Counted from the stretch's first letter, positions 13,240 to 28,000 are shown. The stretch: DNA of 64,000 bases from Hydractinia symbiolongicarpus (GCF_029227915.1 NC_079884.1:4652001-4716000); one strand, 5' to 3'. Translations and numbers: made by a program. Notes: generated from the sequence alone by a model not told the origin.

Positions 13240-16200
13240 CGTTCGGGAAATGAGTTTACTCCCTGGGTACTTTCGTTGTATATTTTGACTATGCGGGCCG
13301 AGTCCGGGGTTTACGGGAAATGGCGGGTTTTCGTTTGCCGGCGATTAAACGTCTTTTATTCAGCGTCTCATCAAAAATGAAAACATTTTTGAAAACTACA
13401 AGTGTCATGCGTTTTAGTGGTGAAAAAGTAATTTAAAAAATCGTTCGGGAAATGAGTTTACTCCCTGGGTACTTTCTTTGTATACTTTTGATTATGCGGG
13501 CCGAGTCCAGGGTTTACGGGAAATGGCGGGTTTTCGTTTGCCGGCGATTAAACTTCTTTTATTCAGCGTCTCATCAAAAATGAAAACATTTTTAAAAACT
13601 ACAAGTCTCATGGGCTTTAGTGGTGAAGTAATAATTTAAAAAATCGTTCGGGAAATGAGTTTACACCCTGGGTACTTTCTTATTATACTTTTGACTATAC
13701 GGGCCGAGTCCGGGATTTACGGAAAATCGCAGGTTTTCGTTTGCTGGCGATTAAACTTCTTTCATTCAGCGTCTCATCAAAAATGAAAACATTTTTGAAA
13801 ACTACAAGTCTCATGCGTTTTAGTGGTGAAAATAAAAATTTAAAAAATCGTTCGGGAAATGAGTTTACTCCCTGGGTGCTTTCTTTGTATACGTTTGACT
13901 ATACGGACCGAGACCGGGATTTACGGGAAGTCGCGGGTTTTCGTTTGCCGGCGATTAAACTTCTTTTATTCAGCGTCTCATCAAAAATGAAAACATTTTT
14001 AAAAACTACAAGTCTCATGGGCTTTAATGGTGAAATAATAATTTAAAAAATCGTTCGGGAAATGAGTTTACACCTTGGATACTTTCTTTGTATACTTTTG
14101 ACTATACGGGCCGAGTCCGGGATTTACGGGAAATCGCAGGTTTTTGTTTGCCGGCGATTAAACTTCTTTCATTCAGCGTCTCATCAAAAATGAAAACATT
14201 TTTGAAAACTACAAGTCTCATGCGTTTTAGTGGTGAAAAAATAATTTAAAAAGTCGTTCGGGAAATGAGTTTACTCCCTGGGTACTTTCTTTGTATACTT
14301 TTGACTATACGGGCCAAGTCCGGGATTTACGGGAAATCGCAGGTTTTCGTTTGCCGGCGATTAAACTTCTTTCATTCAGCGTCTCATCAAAAATGAAAAC
14401 ATTTTTGAAAACTACAAGTCTCATGCGTTTTAGTGCTGAAAAAATAATTTAAAAAATCGTTCGGGAAATGAGTTTACTCCCTGGGTACTTTCTTTGTATA
14501 TTTTGACTATGCGGGCCGAGTCCGGGGTTTACGGGAAATGGCGGGTTTTCGTTTGCCGGCGATTAAACGTCTTTTATTCAGCGTCTCATCAAAAATGAAA
14601 ACATTTTTGAAAACTACAAGTGTCATGCGTTTTAGTGGTGAAAAAGTAATTTAAAAAATCGTTCGGGAAATGAGTTTACTTCCTGGGTACTTTCTTTGTA
14701 TACTTTTGACTATACGGGCCGAGTCCGGGATTTACGGAAAATCGCAGGTTTTCGTTTGCTGGCGATTAAACTTCTTTCATTCAGCGTCTCATCAAAAATG
14801 AAAACATTTTTGAAAACTACAAGTCTCATGCGTTTTAGTGGTGAAAATATAATTTAAAAAATCGTTCGGGAAATGAGTTTACTCCCTGGGTGCTTTCTTT
14901 GTATACGTTTGACTATACGGGCCGAGTCCGGGATTTACGGGAAATCGCAGGTTTTCGTTTGCCGGCGATTAAACTTCTTTCATTCAGCGTCTCATCAAAA
15001 ATGAAAACATTTTTGAAAACTACAAGTCTCATGCGTTTTAGTGGTGAAAAAATAATTTAAAAAGTCGTTCGGGAAATGAGTTTACTCCCTTGGTACTTTC
15101 TTTGTATACTTTTGACTATACGGGCCGAGTCCAGGATTTACGGGAAATCGCAGGTTTTCGTTTGCCGGCGATTAAACTTCTTTTATTCAGCGTCTTATCA
15201 AAAATGAAAACATTTTCAAAAACTACAAGTCTCATGCGTTTTAGTGGTGAAAAAGTAATTTAAAAAATCGTTCGGGAAATGAGTTTACTCCCTGGGTACT
15301 TTCTTTGTATACTTGTGAATATACGGGCCAAGCCGGGATTTACGGGAAATCGCGGGTTTTCGTTTGCCGGCGATTAAACTTCTTTTATTCAGCGTCTCAT
15401 CAAAAATGAAAACATTTTTAAAAACTACAGGTCTTATGCGTTTTAGTGGTGAAAAAATAATTTAAAAATCGTTCTGGAAATGAGTTTACTCACAGGGTAC
15501 TTTCTTTGTATACATTCGACTATACGTGCCAAGCCCGAGATTTACGGGAAATCGCGGGTTTTCGTTTGCCGGCGATTAAACTTCTTTTATTCAGCGTCTC
15601 ATCAAAAATGAAAATATTTTTGAAAACTACAAGTCTCATGCGTTTTAGTGGTGAAAAAGTAATTTAAAAAATCGTTCGGGAAATGAGTTTACTCCCTGGG
15701 TACTTTCTTTGTATACTTTTGACTATACGGGCCGAATCCAGGATTTACGGGAAATCGCAGGTTTTCCTTTGCCGGCGATTAAACTTCTTTTATTCAGCAT
15801 CTTATCAAAAATGAGAACATTTTTAAAAACTACAAGTCTCATGCGTTTTAGTGGTGAAAAAGTAATTTAAAAAATCGTTCGGGAAATGAGTTTACTCCCT
15901 GGGTACTTTCTTTGTATACTTTTGACTATACGGGCCAAGCCGGGATTTACGGGAAATCGCGGGTTTTCGTTTGCCGGCGATTAAGTTTCTTTTATTCAGC
16001 GTCTCATCAAAAATGAAAACATTTTTAAAAACTACAAGTCTCATGCGTTTTAGTGGTGAAATAATAATTTAAAAAATCGTTTGGGAAATGAGTTTACTCC
16101 CTGGGTACTTTCTTTGTATACTTTTGACTATACGGGCCGAGTCCAGGATTTACGGGAAATCGCAGGTTTTCGTTTCCCGGCGATTAAACTTCTTTTATTC

Positions 16201-19130
16201 AGCATCTTATCAAAAATGAAAACATTTTTAAAAACTACAAGTCTCATGCGTTTTAGTGGTGAAAAAATAATTTAAAAAGTCGTTCGGGAAATGAGTTTAC
16301 TCCCTGGGTACTTTCTTTGTATACTTTTGACTATACGGGCCAAGTCCGGGATTTACGGGAAATCGCAGGTTTTCGTTTGCCGGCGATTAAACTTCTTTCA
16401 TTCAGCGTCTCATCAAAAATGAAAACATTTTTGAAAACTACAAGTCTCATGCGTTTTAGTGCTGAAAAAATAATTTAAAAAATCGTTCGGGAAATGAGTT
16501 TACTCCCTGGGTACTTTCTTTGTATATTTTGACTATGCGGGCCGAGTCCGGGGTTTACGGGAAATGGCGGGTTTTCGTTTGCCGGCGATTAAACGTCTTT
16601 TATTCAGCGTCTCATCAAAAATGAAAACATTTTTGAAAACTACAAGTGTCATGCGTTTTAGTGGTGAAAAAGTAATTTAAAAAATCGTTCGGGAAATGAG
16701 TTTACTTCCTGGGTACTTTCTTTGTATACTTTTGACAATACGGGCCGAGTCCGGGATTTACGGAAAATCGCAGGTTTTCGTTTGCTGGCGATTAAACTTC
16801 TTTCATTCAGCGTCTCATCAAAAATGAAAACATTTTTGAAAACTACAAGTCTCATGCGTTTTAGTGGTGAAAATATAATTTAAAAAATCGTTCGGGAAAT
16901 GAGTTTACTCCCTGGGTGCTTTCTTTGTATACGTTTGACTATACGGGCCGAGACCGGGATTTACGGGAAGTCGCGGGTTTTCGTTTGCCGGCGATTAAAC
17001 TTCTTTTATTCAGCGTCTCATCAAAAATGAAAACATTTTTAAAAACTACAAGTCTCATGGGCTTTAATTGTGAAATAATAATTTAAAAAATCGTTCGGGA
17101 AATGAGTTTACACCTTGGATACTTTCTTTGTATACTTTTGACTATACGGGCCGAGTCCGGGATTTACGGGAAATCGCAGGTTTTCGTTTGCCGGCGATTA
17201 AACTTCTTTTATTCAGCGTCTCATCAAAAATGAAAACATTTTTAAAAACTACAGGTCTTATGCGTTTTAGTGGTGAAAAAATAATTTAAAAATCGTTCTG
17301 GAAATGAGTTTACTCACAGGGTACTTTCTTTGTATACATTCGACTATACGTGCCAAGCCCGAGATTTACGGGAAATCGCGGGTTTTCGTTTGCCGGCGAT
17401 TAAACTTCTTTTATTCAGCGTCTCATCAAAAATGAAAATATTTTTGAAAACTACAAGTCTCATGCGTTTTAGTGGTGAAAAAGTAATTTAAAAAATCGTT
17501 CGGGAAATGAGTTTACTCCCTGGGTACTTTCTTTGTATACTTTTGACTATACGGGCCGAGTCCAGGATTTACGGGAAATCGCAGGTTTTCGTTTGCCGGC
17601 GATTAAACTTCTTTTATTCAGCATCTTATCAAAAATGAAAACATTTTTAAAAACTACAAGTCTCATGCGTTTTAGTGGTGAAAAAGTAATTTAAAAAATC
17701 GTTCGGGAAATGAGTTTACTTCCTGGGTACTTTCTTTGTATACTTTTGACTATACGGGCCAAGCCGGGATTTACGGGAAATCGCGGGTTTTCGTTTGCCG
17801 GCGATTAAGTTTCTTTTATTCAGCGTCTCATCAAAAATGAAAACATTTTTAAAAACTACAAGTCTCATGCGTTTTAGTGGTGAAATAATAATTTAAAAAA
17901 TCGTTTGGGAAATGAGTTTACTCCCTGGGTACTTTCTTTGTATACTTTTGACTATACGGGCCGAGTCCAGGATTTACGGGAAATCGCAGGTTTTCGTTTG
18001 CCGGCGATTAAACTTCTTTTATTCAGCATCTTATCAAAAATGAAAACATTTTTAAAAACTACAAGTCTCATGCGTTTTAGTGGTGAAAAATTAATTTAAA
18101 AAGTCGTTCGGGAAATGAGTTTACTCCCTGGGTACTTTCTTTGTATACTTTTGACTATACGGGCCAAGTCCGGGATTTACGGGAAATCGCAGGTTTTCGT
18201 TTGCCGGCGATTAAACTTCTTTCATTCAGCGTCTCATCAAAAATGAAAACATTTTTGAAAACTACAAGTCTCATGCGTTTTAGTGCTGAAAAAATAATTT
18301 AAAAAATCGTTCGGGAAATGAGTTTACTCCCTGGGTACTTTCTTTGTATATTTTGACTATGCGGGCCGAGTCCGGGGTTTACGGGAAATGGCGGATTTTC
18401 GTTTGCCGGCGATTAAACGTCTTTTATTCAGCGTCTCATCAAAAATGAAAACATTTTTGAAAACTACAAGTGTCATGCGTTTTAGTGGTGAAAAAGTAAT
18501 TTAAAAAATCGTTCGGGAAATGAGTTTACTTCCTCGGTACTTTCTTTGTATACTTTTGACTATACGGGCCGAGTCCGGGATTTACGGAAAATCGCAGGTT
18601 TTCGTTTGCTGGCGATTAAACTTCTTTCATTCAGCGTCTCATCAAAAATGAAAACATTTTTGAAAACTACAAGTCTCATGCGTTTTAGTGGTGAAAATAT
18701 AATTTAAAAAATCGTTCGGGAAATGAGTTTACTCCATGGGTGCTTTCTTTGTATACGTTTGACTATACGGGCCGAGACCGGGATTTACGGGAAGTCGCGG
18801 GTTTTCGTTTGCCGGCGATTAAACTTCTTTTATTCAGCGTCTCATCAAAAATGAAAACATTTTTAAAAACTACAAGTCTCATGGGCTTTAATTGTGAAAT
18901 AATAATTTAAAAAATCGTTCGGGAAATGAGTTTACACCTTGGATACTTTCTTTGTATACTTTTGACTATACGGGCCGAGTCCGGGATTTACGGGAAATCG
19001 CAGGTTTTCGTTTGCCGGCGATTAAACTTCTTTCATTCAGCGTCTCATCAAAAATGAAAACATTTTTGAAAACTACAAGTCTCATGCGTTTTAGTGGTGA
19101 AAAAATAATTTAAAAAGTCGTTCGGGAAAT
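13240..19130 (+). repeat. Nine/ten-monomer higher-order blocks
   Basis: A landmark monomer with gtatattttgactatgcggg begins that motif at 13278, 14496, 16522 and 18346, and again at 25639 in the later duplicate. The spacings are 1,218, 2,026 and 1,824 bp, i.e. 6, 10 and 9 monomers. In most copies the landmark is preceded by a ccaagtccggg monomer and followed, in order, by tcctgggtac with ttgctggcg, gtgctttc with gtatacgtttg, and a caccttggatac monomer. This marks one higher-order unit that has grown and shrunk by whole monomers. Confidence 0.7.
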
Positions 19131-20337
19131 GAGTTTACTCCCTGGGTACTTTCTTTGTATTCTTTTGACTATACGGGCCGAGTCCAGGATTTACGGGAAA
19201 TCGCAGGTTTTCGTTTGCCGGCGATTAAACTTCTTTTATTCAGCGTCTTATCAAAAATGAAAACATTTTCAAAAACTACAAGTCTCATGCGTTTTAGTGG
19301 TGAAAAAGTAATTTAAAAAATCGTTCGGGAAATGAGTTTACTCCCTGGGTACTTTCTTTGTATACTTGTGAATATACGGGCCAAGCCGGGATTTACGGGA
19401 AATCGCGGGTTTTCGTTTGCCGGCGATTAAACTTCTTTTATTCAGCGTCTCATCAAAAATGAAAACATTTTTAAAAACTACAGGTCTTATGCGTTTTAGT
19501 GGTGAAAAAATAATTTAAAAATCGTTCTGGAAATGAGTTTACTCACAGGGTACTTTCTTTGTATACATTCGACTATACGTGCCAAGCCCGAGATTTACGG
19601 GAAATCGCGGGTTTTCGTTTGCCGGCGATTAAACTTCTTTTATTCAGCGTCTCATCAAAAATGAAAATATTTTTGAAAACTACAAGTCTCATGCGTTTTA
19701 GTGGTGAAAAAGTAATTTAAAAAATCGTTCGGGAAATGAGTTTACTCCCTGGGTACTTTCTTTGTATACTTTTGACTATACGGGCCGAGTCCAGGATTTA
19801 CGGGAAATCGCAGGTTTTCGTTTGCCGGCGATTAAACTTCTTTTATTCAGCATCTTATCAAAAATGAAAACATTTTTAAAAACTACAAGTCTCATGCGTT
19901 TTAGTGGTGAAAAAGTAATTTAAAAAATCGTTCGGGAAATGAGTTTACTCCCTGGGTACTTTCTTTGTATACTTTTGACTATACGGGCCAAGCCAGGATT
20001 TACGGGAAATCGCGGGTTTTCGTTTGCCGGCGATTAAGTTTCTTTTATTCAGCGTCTCATCAAAAATGAAAACATTTTTAAAAACTACAAGTCTCATGCG
20101 TTTTAGTGGTGAAATAATAATTTAAAAAATCGTTTGGGAAATGAGTTTACTCCCTGGGTACTTTCTTTGTATACTTTTGACTATACGGGCCGAGTCCAGG
20201 ATTTACGGGAAATCGCAGGTTTTCGTTTGCCGGCGATTAAACTTCTTTTATTCAGCATCTTATCAAAAATGAAAACATTTTTAAAAACTACAAGTCTCAT
20301 GCGTTTTAGTGGTGAAAAAGTAATTTAAAAAATCGTT

Positions 20338-21756
20338 CGGGAAATGAGTTTACTCCCTGGGTACTTTCTTTGTATACTTTTGACTATACGGGCCAAGCTG
20401 GGATTTACGGGAAATCGCGGGTTTTCGTTTGCCGGCGATTAAATTTCTTTTATTCAGCGTCTCATCAAAAATGAAAACATTTTTAAAAACTACAAGTCTT
20501 ATGCGTTTTAGTGGTGAAAAAATAATTTAAAAAATCGTTCTGGAAATGAGTTTACTCACAGGGTACTTTCTTTGTATACATTCGACTATACGGGCCAAGC
20601 CCAGGATTTACGGGAAATCGCGGGTTTTCGTTTTCCGGCGATTAAACCTCTTTCATTAAGCGTCTCATCAAAATTGAAAACATTTTTGAAAACTACAAGT
20701 TTCATGCGTTTTAGTGGTGAAAAAAAAATTTAAAAAATCGTTCGGGAAATGAGTTTACTCCCTGGGTACTTTCTTTGTATATTTTTGACTATACGGGCCA
20801 AGCCCGGGATTTACGGGAAATCGCGGGTTTTCGTTTGCCGGCGATTAAACTGCTTTTATTCAGCATCTCATCAAAAATGAAAACATTCTTAAAAACTACA
20901 AGTCTCATGAGTTTTAGTGGTGAAATAATAATTTAAAAAATCGTTTGGGAAATGAGTTTACTCCCTGGGTACTTTCTTTGTATACTTTTGACTATACGGG
21001 CCGAGTCCGGGATTTAGGGAAATCGCAGGTTTTCGTTTGCCGGCGATTAAACTGCTTTCATTCAGCGTCTCATCAAAAATGAAAACATTCTTGAAAACTA
21101 CAAGTCTCATGCGTTTTAGTGGTGAAATAATAATTTAAAAAATCGTTCGGGAAATGAGTTTACTCCCTGGGTACTTTCTTTGTATACTTTTGAATATACG
21201 GGCCAAGCCGGGATTTACGGGAAATCGCGGGTTTTCGTCTGCCGGCGATTAAACTTCTTTTATTCAGCGTCTCATCAAAAATGAAAACATTTTTAAAAAC
21301 TACAGGTCTTATGCGTTTTAGTGGTGAAAAAATAATTTAAAAAATCGTTGTGGAAATGAGTTTACTCACAGGGTACTTTCTTTATATACATTCGACTATA
21401 CGTGCCAAGCCCGGGATTTACGGGAAATCGCGGGTTTTCGTTTGCCGGCGATTAAACTGCTTTTATTCAGCGTCTCATCAAAAATGAAAACATTCTTGAA
21501 AACTACAAGTCTCATGCGTTTTAGTGGTGAAATAATATTTTAAAAAATCGTTTGGGAAATGAGTTTACTCCCTTGGTACTTTCTTTGTATACTTTTGACT
21601 ATACGGGCAGAGTCCAGGATTTACGGGAAATCGCAGGTTTTCGTTTGCCGGCGATTAAACTTCTTTTATTCAGCGTCTCATCAAAAATGAAAACATTTTT
21701 AAAAACTGCAAGTCTCATGCGTTTTAGTGGTGAAAAAGTAATTTAAAAAATCGTTC
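20338..21756 (+). repeat. 1,418-bp seven-monomer unit (1)
   Basis: Seven monomers in fixed order. They are: ccaagctggg with attaaatttc; ctcacaggg/acattcgac with cattaagcg; gtatatttttgac; gccgagtccggg with tttaggg; gaatatacggg with gtctgccgg; tttatatacattc; and cccttggtac with gcagagtcc and actgcaag. Two further monomers (21757-22160) separate it from the next unit, and the second of these is a variant of the seventh. Confidence 0.75.
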
Positions 21757-22160
21757 GGGTAATGAGTTTGCTCCCTGGGTACTTTCTTTGTATACTTTTG
21801 ACTATACGGGCCAAGCCGGGATTTACGGGAAATCGCGGGTTTTCGTTTGCCGGCGATTAAACTTTTTTTATTCAGCGTCTCATCAAAAATGAAAACATTC
21901 TTGAAAACTACAAGTCTCATGCGTTTTAGTGGTGAAATAATAATTTAAAAAATCGTTTGGGAAATGAGTTTACTCCCTTGGTACTTTCTTTGTATACTTT
22001 TGACTATACGGGCAGAGTCCAGGATTTACGGGAAATGGCAGGTTTTCGTTTGCCGGCGATTAAACTTCTTTTACTCAGCGTCTCATCAAAAATGAAAACA
22101 TTTTTAAAAACTGCAAGTCTCATGCGTTTTAGTGGTGAAAAAGTAATTTAAAAAATCGTT

Positions 22161-23578
22161 CGGGAAATGAGTTTGCTCCCTGAGTACTTTCTTTGTATAC
22201 TTTTGACTATACGGGCCAAGCCGGGATTTACGGGAAATCGCGGGTTTTCGTTTGCCGGCGATTAAATTTCTTTTATTCAGCGTCTCATCAAAAATGAAAA
22301 CATTTTTAAAAACTACAAGTCTTATGCGTTTTAGTGGTGAAAAAATAATTTAAAAAATCGTTCTGGAAATGAGTTTACTCACAGGGTACTTTCTTTGTAT
22401 ACATTCGACTATACGGGCCAAGCCCAGGATTTACGGGAAATCGCGGGTTTTCGTTTTCCGGCGATTAAACTTCTTTCATTAAGCGTCTCATCAAAATTGA
22501 AAACATTTTTGAAAACTACAAGTTTCATGCGTTTTAGTGGTGAAAAAAAAATTTAAAAAATCGTTCGGGAAATGAGTTTACTCCCTGGGTACTTTCTTTG
22601 TATATTTTTGACTATACGGGCCAAGCCCGGGATTTACGGGAAATCGCGGGTTTTCGTTTGCCGGCGATTAAACTGCTTTTATTCAGCATCTCATCAAAAA
22701 TGAAAACATTCTTAAAAACTACAAGTCTCATGAGTTTTAGTGGTGAAATAATAATTTAAAAAATCGTTTGGGAAATGAGTTTACTCCCTGGGTACTTTCT
22801 TTGTATACTTTTGACTATACGGGCCGAGTCCGGGATTTAGGGAAATCGCAGGTTTTCGTTTGCCGGCGATTAAACTGCTTTCATTCAGCGTCTCATCAAA
22901 AATGAAAACATTCTTGAAAACTACAAGTCTCATGCGTTTTAGTGGTGAAATAATAATTTAAAAAATCGTTCGGGAAATGAGTTTACTCCCTGGGTACTTT
23001 CTTTGTATACTTTTGAATATACGGGCCAAGCCGGGATTTACGGGAAATCGCGGGTTTTCGTCTGCCGGCGATTAAACTTCTTTTATTCAGCGTCTCATCA
23101 AAAATGAAAACATTTTTAAAAACTACAGGTCTTATGCGTTTTAGTGGTGAAAAAATAATTTAAAAAATCGTTGTGAAAATGAGTTTACTCACAGGGTACT
23201 TTCTTTATATACATTCGACTATACGTGCCAAGCCCGGGATTTACGGGAAATCGCGGGTTTTCGTTTGCCGGCGATTAAACTGCTTTTATTCAGCGTCTCA
23301 TCAAAAATGAAAACATTCTTGAAAACTACAAGTCTCATGCGTTTTAGTGGTGAAATAATATTTTAAAAAATCGTTTGGGAAATGAGTTTACTCCCTTGGT
23401 ACTTTCTTTGTATACTTTTGACTATACGGGCAGAGTCCAGGATTTACGGGAAATCGCAGGTTTTCGTTTGCCGGCGATTAAACTTCTTTTATTCAGCGTC
23501 TCATCAAAAATGAAAACATTTTTAAAAACTGCAAGTCTCATGCGTTTTAGTGGTGAAAAAGTAATTTAAAAAATCGTT
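22161..23578 (+). repeat. 1,418-bp seven-monomer unit (2)
   Basis: Same order of seven variant monomers as the unit at 20338, directly followed by a third unit. The leading monomer carries ttgctccctgagtac rather than ttactccctgggtac. The corresponding unit in the duplicated block lies at about 29454-30871. Confidence 0.78.
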
Positions 23579-24996
23579 CGGGAAATGAGTTTGCTCCCTG
23601 AGTACTTTCTTTGTATACTTTTGACTATACGGGCCAAGCCGGGATTTACGGGAAATCGCGGGTTTTCGTTTGCCGGCGATTAAATTTCTTTTATTCAGCG
23701 TCTCATCAAAAATGAAAACATTTTTAAAAACTACAAGTCTTATGCGTTTTAGTGGTGAAAAAATAATTTAAAAAATCGTTCTGGAAATGAGTTTACTCAC
23801 AGGGTACTTTCTTTGTATACATTCGACTATACGGGCCAAGCCCAGGATTTACGGGAAATCGCGGGTTTTCGTTTTCCGGCGATTAAACTTCTTTCATTAA
23901 GCGTCTCATCAAAATTGAAAACATTTTTGAAAACTACAAGTTTCATGCGTTTTAGTGGTGAAAAAAAAATTTAAAAAATCGTTCGGGAAATGAGTTTACT
24001 CCCTGGGTACTTTCTTTGTATATTTTTGACTATACGGGCCAAGCCCGGGATTTACGGGAAATCGCGGGTTTTCGTTTGCCGGCGATTAAACTGCTTTTAT
24101 TCAGCATCTCATCAAAAATGAAAACATTCTTAAAAACTACAAGTCTCATGAGTTTTAGTGGTGAAATAATAATTTAAAAAATCGTTTGGGAAATGAGTTT
24201 ACTCCCTGGGTACTTTCTTTGTATACTTTTGACTATACGGGCCGAGTCCGGGATTTAGGGAAATCGCAGGTTTTCGTTTGCCGGCGATTAAACTGCTTTC
24301 ATTCAGCGTCTCATCAAAAATGAAAACATTCTTGAAAACTACAAGTCTCATGCGTTTTAGTGGTGAAATAATAATTTAAAAAATCGTTCGGGAAATGAGT
24401 TTACTCCCTGGGTACTTTCTTTGTATACTTTTGAATATACGGGCCAAGCCGGGATTTACGGGAAATCGCGGGTTTTCGTCTGCCGGCGATTAAACTTCTT
24501 TTATTCAGCGTCTCATCAAAAATGAAAACATTTTTAAAAACTACAGGTCTTATGCGTTTTAGTGGTGAAAAAATAATTTAAAAAATCGTTGTGAAAATGA
24601 GTTTACTCACAGGGTACTTTCTTTATATACATTCGACTATACGTGCCAAGCCCGGGATTTACGGGAAATCGCGGGTTTTCGTTTGCCGGCGATTAAACTG
24701 CTTTTATTCAGCGTCTCATCAAAAATGAAAACATTCTTGAAAACTACAAGTCTCATGCGTTTTAGTGGTGAAATAATATTTTAAAAAATCGTTTGGGAAA
24801 TGAGTTTACTCCCTTGGTACTTTCTTTGTATACTTTTGACTATACGGGCAGAGTCCAGGATTTACGGGAAATCGCAGGTTTTCGTTTGCCGGCGATTAAA
24901 CTTCTTTTATTCAGCGTCTCATCAAAAATGAAAACATTTTTAAAAACTGCAAGTCTCATGCGTTTTAGTGGTGAAAAAGTAATTTAAAAAATCGTT
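23579..24996 (+). repeat. 1,418-bp seven-monomer unit (3)
   Basis: Head-to-tail duplicate of unit 2, nearly identical. This is the unit missing from the second 7,293-bp copy. Units 2 and 3 both have gttgtgaaaatgag in the sixth monomer, where unit 1 has gttgtggaaatgag. Confidence 0.78.
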
Positions 24997-25098
24997 CGGG
25001 TAATGAGTTTGCTCCCTGGGTACTTTCTTTGTATTTTTTTGACTATACGGGCCAAGCCGGGATTTACGGGAAATCGCGGGTTTTCGTTTGCCGGCGAT

Positions 25099-28000
25099 TA
25101 AGTTTCTTTTATTCAGCGTCTCATCAAAAATGAAAACATTTTTAAAAACTACAAGTCTCATGCGTTTTAGTGGTGAAATAATAATTTAAAAAATCGTTTG
25201 GGAAATGAGTTTACTCCCTGGGTACTTTCTTTGTATACTTTTGACTATACGGGCCGAGTCCAGGATTTACGGGAAATCGCAGGTTTTCGTTTGCCGGCGA
25301 TTAAACTTCTTTTATTCAGCATCTTATCAAAAATGAAAACATTTTTAAAAACTACAAGTCTCATGCGTTTTAGTGGTGAAAAATTAATTTAAAAAGTCGT
25401 TCGGGAAATGAGTTTACTCCCTGGGTACTTTCTTTGTATACTTTTGACTATACGGGCCAAGTCCGGGATTTACGGGAAATCGCAGGTTTTCGTTTGCCGG
25501 CGATTAAACTTCTTTCATTCAGCGTCTCATCAAAAATGAAAACATTTTTGAAAACTACAAGTCTCATGCGTTTTAGTGCTGAAAAAATAATTTAAAAAAT
25601 CGTTCGGGAAATGAGTTTACTCCCTGGGTACTTTCTTTGTATATTTTGACTATGCGGGCCGAGTCCGGGGTTTACGGGAAATGGCGGATTTTCGTTTGCC
25701 GGCGATTAAACGTCTTTTATTCAGCGTCTCATCAAAAATGAAAACATTTTTGAAAACTACAAGTGTCATGCGTTTTAGTGGTGAAAAAGTAATTTAAAAA
25801 ATCGTTCGGGAAATGAGTTTACTTCCTCGGTACTTTCTTTGTATACTTTTGACTATACGGGCCGAGTCCGGGATTTACGGAAAATCGCAGGTTTTCGTTT
25901 GCTGGCGATTAAACTTCTTTCATTCAGCGTCTCATCAAAAATGAAAACATTTTTGAAAACTACAAGTCTCATGCGTTTTAGTGGTGAAAATATAATTTAA
26001 AAAATCGTTCGGGAAATGAGTTTACTCCCTGGGTGCTTTCTTTGTATACGTTTGACTATACGGGCCGAGACCGGGATTTACGGGAAGTCGCGGGTTTTCG
26101 TTTGCCGGCGATTAAACTTCTTTTATTCAGCGTCTCATCAAAAATGAAAACATTTTTAAAAACTACAAGTCTCATGGGCTTTAATTGTGAAATAATAATT
26201 TAAAAAATCGTTCGGGAAATGAGTTTACACCTTGGATACTTTCTTTGTATACTTTTGACTATACGGGCCGAGTCCGGGATTTACGGGAAATCGCAGGTTT
26301 TCGTTTGCCGGCGATTAAACTTCTTTCATTCAGCGTCTCATCAAAAATGAAAACATTTTTGAAAACTACAAGTCTCATGCGTTTTAGTGGTGAAAAAATA
26401 ATTTAAAAAGTCGTTCGGGAAATGAGTTTACTCCCTGGGTACTTTCTTTGTATTCTTTTGACTATACGGGCCGAGTCCAGGATTTACGGGAAATCGCAGG
26501 TTTTCGTTTGCCGGCGATTAAACTTCTTTTATTCAGCGTCTTATCAAAAATGAAAACATTTTCAAAAACTACAAGTCTCATGCGTTTTAGTGGTGAAAAA
26601 GTAATTTAAAAAATCGTTCGGGAAATGAGTTTACTCCCTGGGTACTTTCTTTGTATACTTGTGAATATACGGGCCAAGCCGGGATTTACGGGAAATCGCG
26701 GGTTTTCGTTTGCCGGCGATTAAACTTCTTTTATTCAGCGTCTCATCAAAAATGAAAACATTTTTAAAAACTACAGGTCTTATGCGTTTTAGTGGTGAAA
26801 AAATAATTTAAAAATCGTTCTGGAAATGAGTTTACTCACAGGGTACTTTCTTTGTATACATTCGACTATACGTGCCAAGCCCGAGATTTACGGGAAATCG
26901 CGGGTTTTCGTTTGCCGGCGATTAAACTTCTTTTATTCAGCGTCTCATCAAAAATGAAAATATTTTTGAAAACTACAAGTCTCATGCGTTTTAGTGGTGA
27001 AAAAGTAATTTAAAAAATCGTTCGGGAAATGAGTTTACTCCCTGGGTACTTTCTTTGTATACTTTTGACTATACGGGCCGAGTCCAGGATTTACGGGAAA
27101 TCGCAGGTTTTCGTTTGCCGGCGATTAAACTTCTTTTATTCAGCATCTTATCAAAAATGAAAACATTTTTAAAAACTACAAGTCTCATGCGTTTTAGTGG
27201 TGAAAAAGTAATTTAAAAAATCGTTCGGGAAATGAGTTTACTCCCTGGGTACTTTCTTTGTATACTTTTGACTATACGGGCCAAGCCAGGATTTACGGGA
27301 AATCGCGGGTTTTCGTTTGCCGGCGATTAAGTTTCTTTTATTCAGCGTCTCATCAAAAATGAAAACATTTTTAAAAACTACAAGTCTCATGCGTTTTAGT
27401 GGTGAAATAATAATTTAAAAAATCGTTTGGGAAATGAGTTTACTCCCTGGGTACTTTCTTTGTATACTTTTGACTATACGGGCCGAGTCCAGGATTTACG
27501 GGAAATCGCAGGTTTTCGTTTGCCGGCGATTAAACTTCTTTTATTCAGCATCTTATCAAAAATGAAAACATTTTTAAAAACTACAAGTCTCATGCGTTTT
27601 AGTGGTGAAAAAGTAATTTAAAAAATCGTTCGGGAAATGAGTTTACTCCCTGGGTACTTTCTTTGTATACTTTTGACTATACGGGCCAAGCTGGGATTTA
27701 CGGGAAATCGCGGGTTTTCGTTTGCCGGCGATTAAATTTCTTTTATTCAGCGTCTCATCAAAAATGAAAACATTTTTAAAAACTACAAGTCTTATGCGTT
27801 TTAGTGGTGAAAAAATAATTTAAAAAATCGTTCTGGAAATGAGTTTACTCACAGGGTACTTTCTTTGTATACATTCGACTATACGGGCCAAGCCCAGGAT
27901 TTACGGGAAATCGCGGGTTTTCGTTTTCCGGCGATTAAACCTCTTTCATTAAGCGTCTCATCAAAATTGAAAACATTTTTGAAAACTACAAGTTTCATGC

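Larger units (their letters stand above)
17806..25098 (+). repeat. 7,293-bp tandem duplication, copy 1
   Basis: 36 monomers. The variant gattaagtttctt at 17806 recurs at 25099, and private variants through about 23580 reappear 7,293 bp later. Only a handful of base differences were seen by eye, e.g. ccatggg at about 18735 against ccctggg in copy 2. The junction with copy 2 lies between the unusual gtatttttttgac near 25032 and gattaagtttctt at 25099. Left of that the sequence follows the end of the unit and right of it the start, so the exchange fell inside one aligned monomer. Copy 1 contains one more 1,418-bp subunit than copy 2. Confidence 0.85.
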
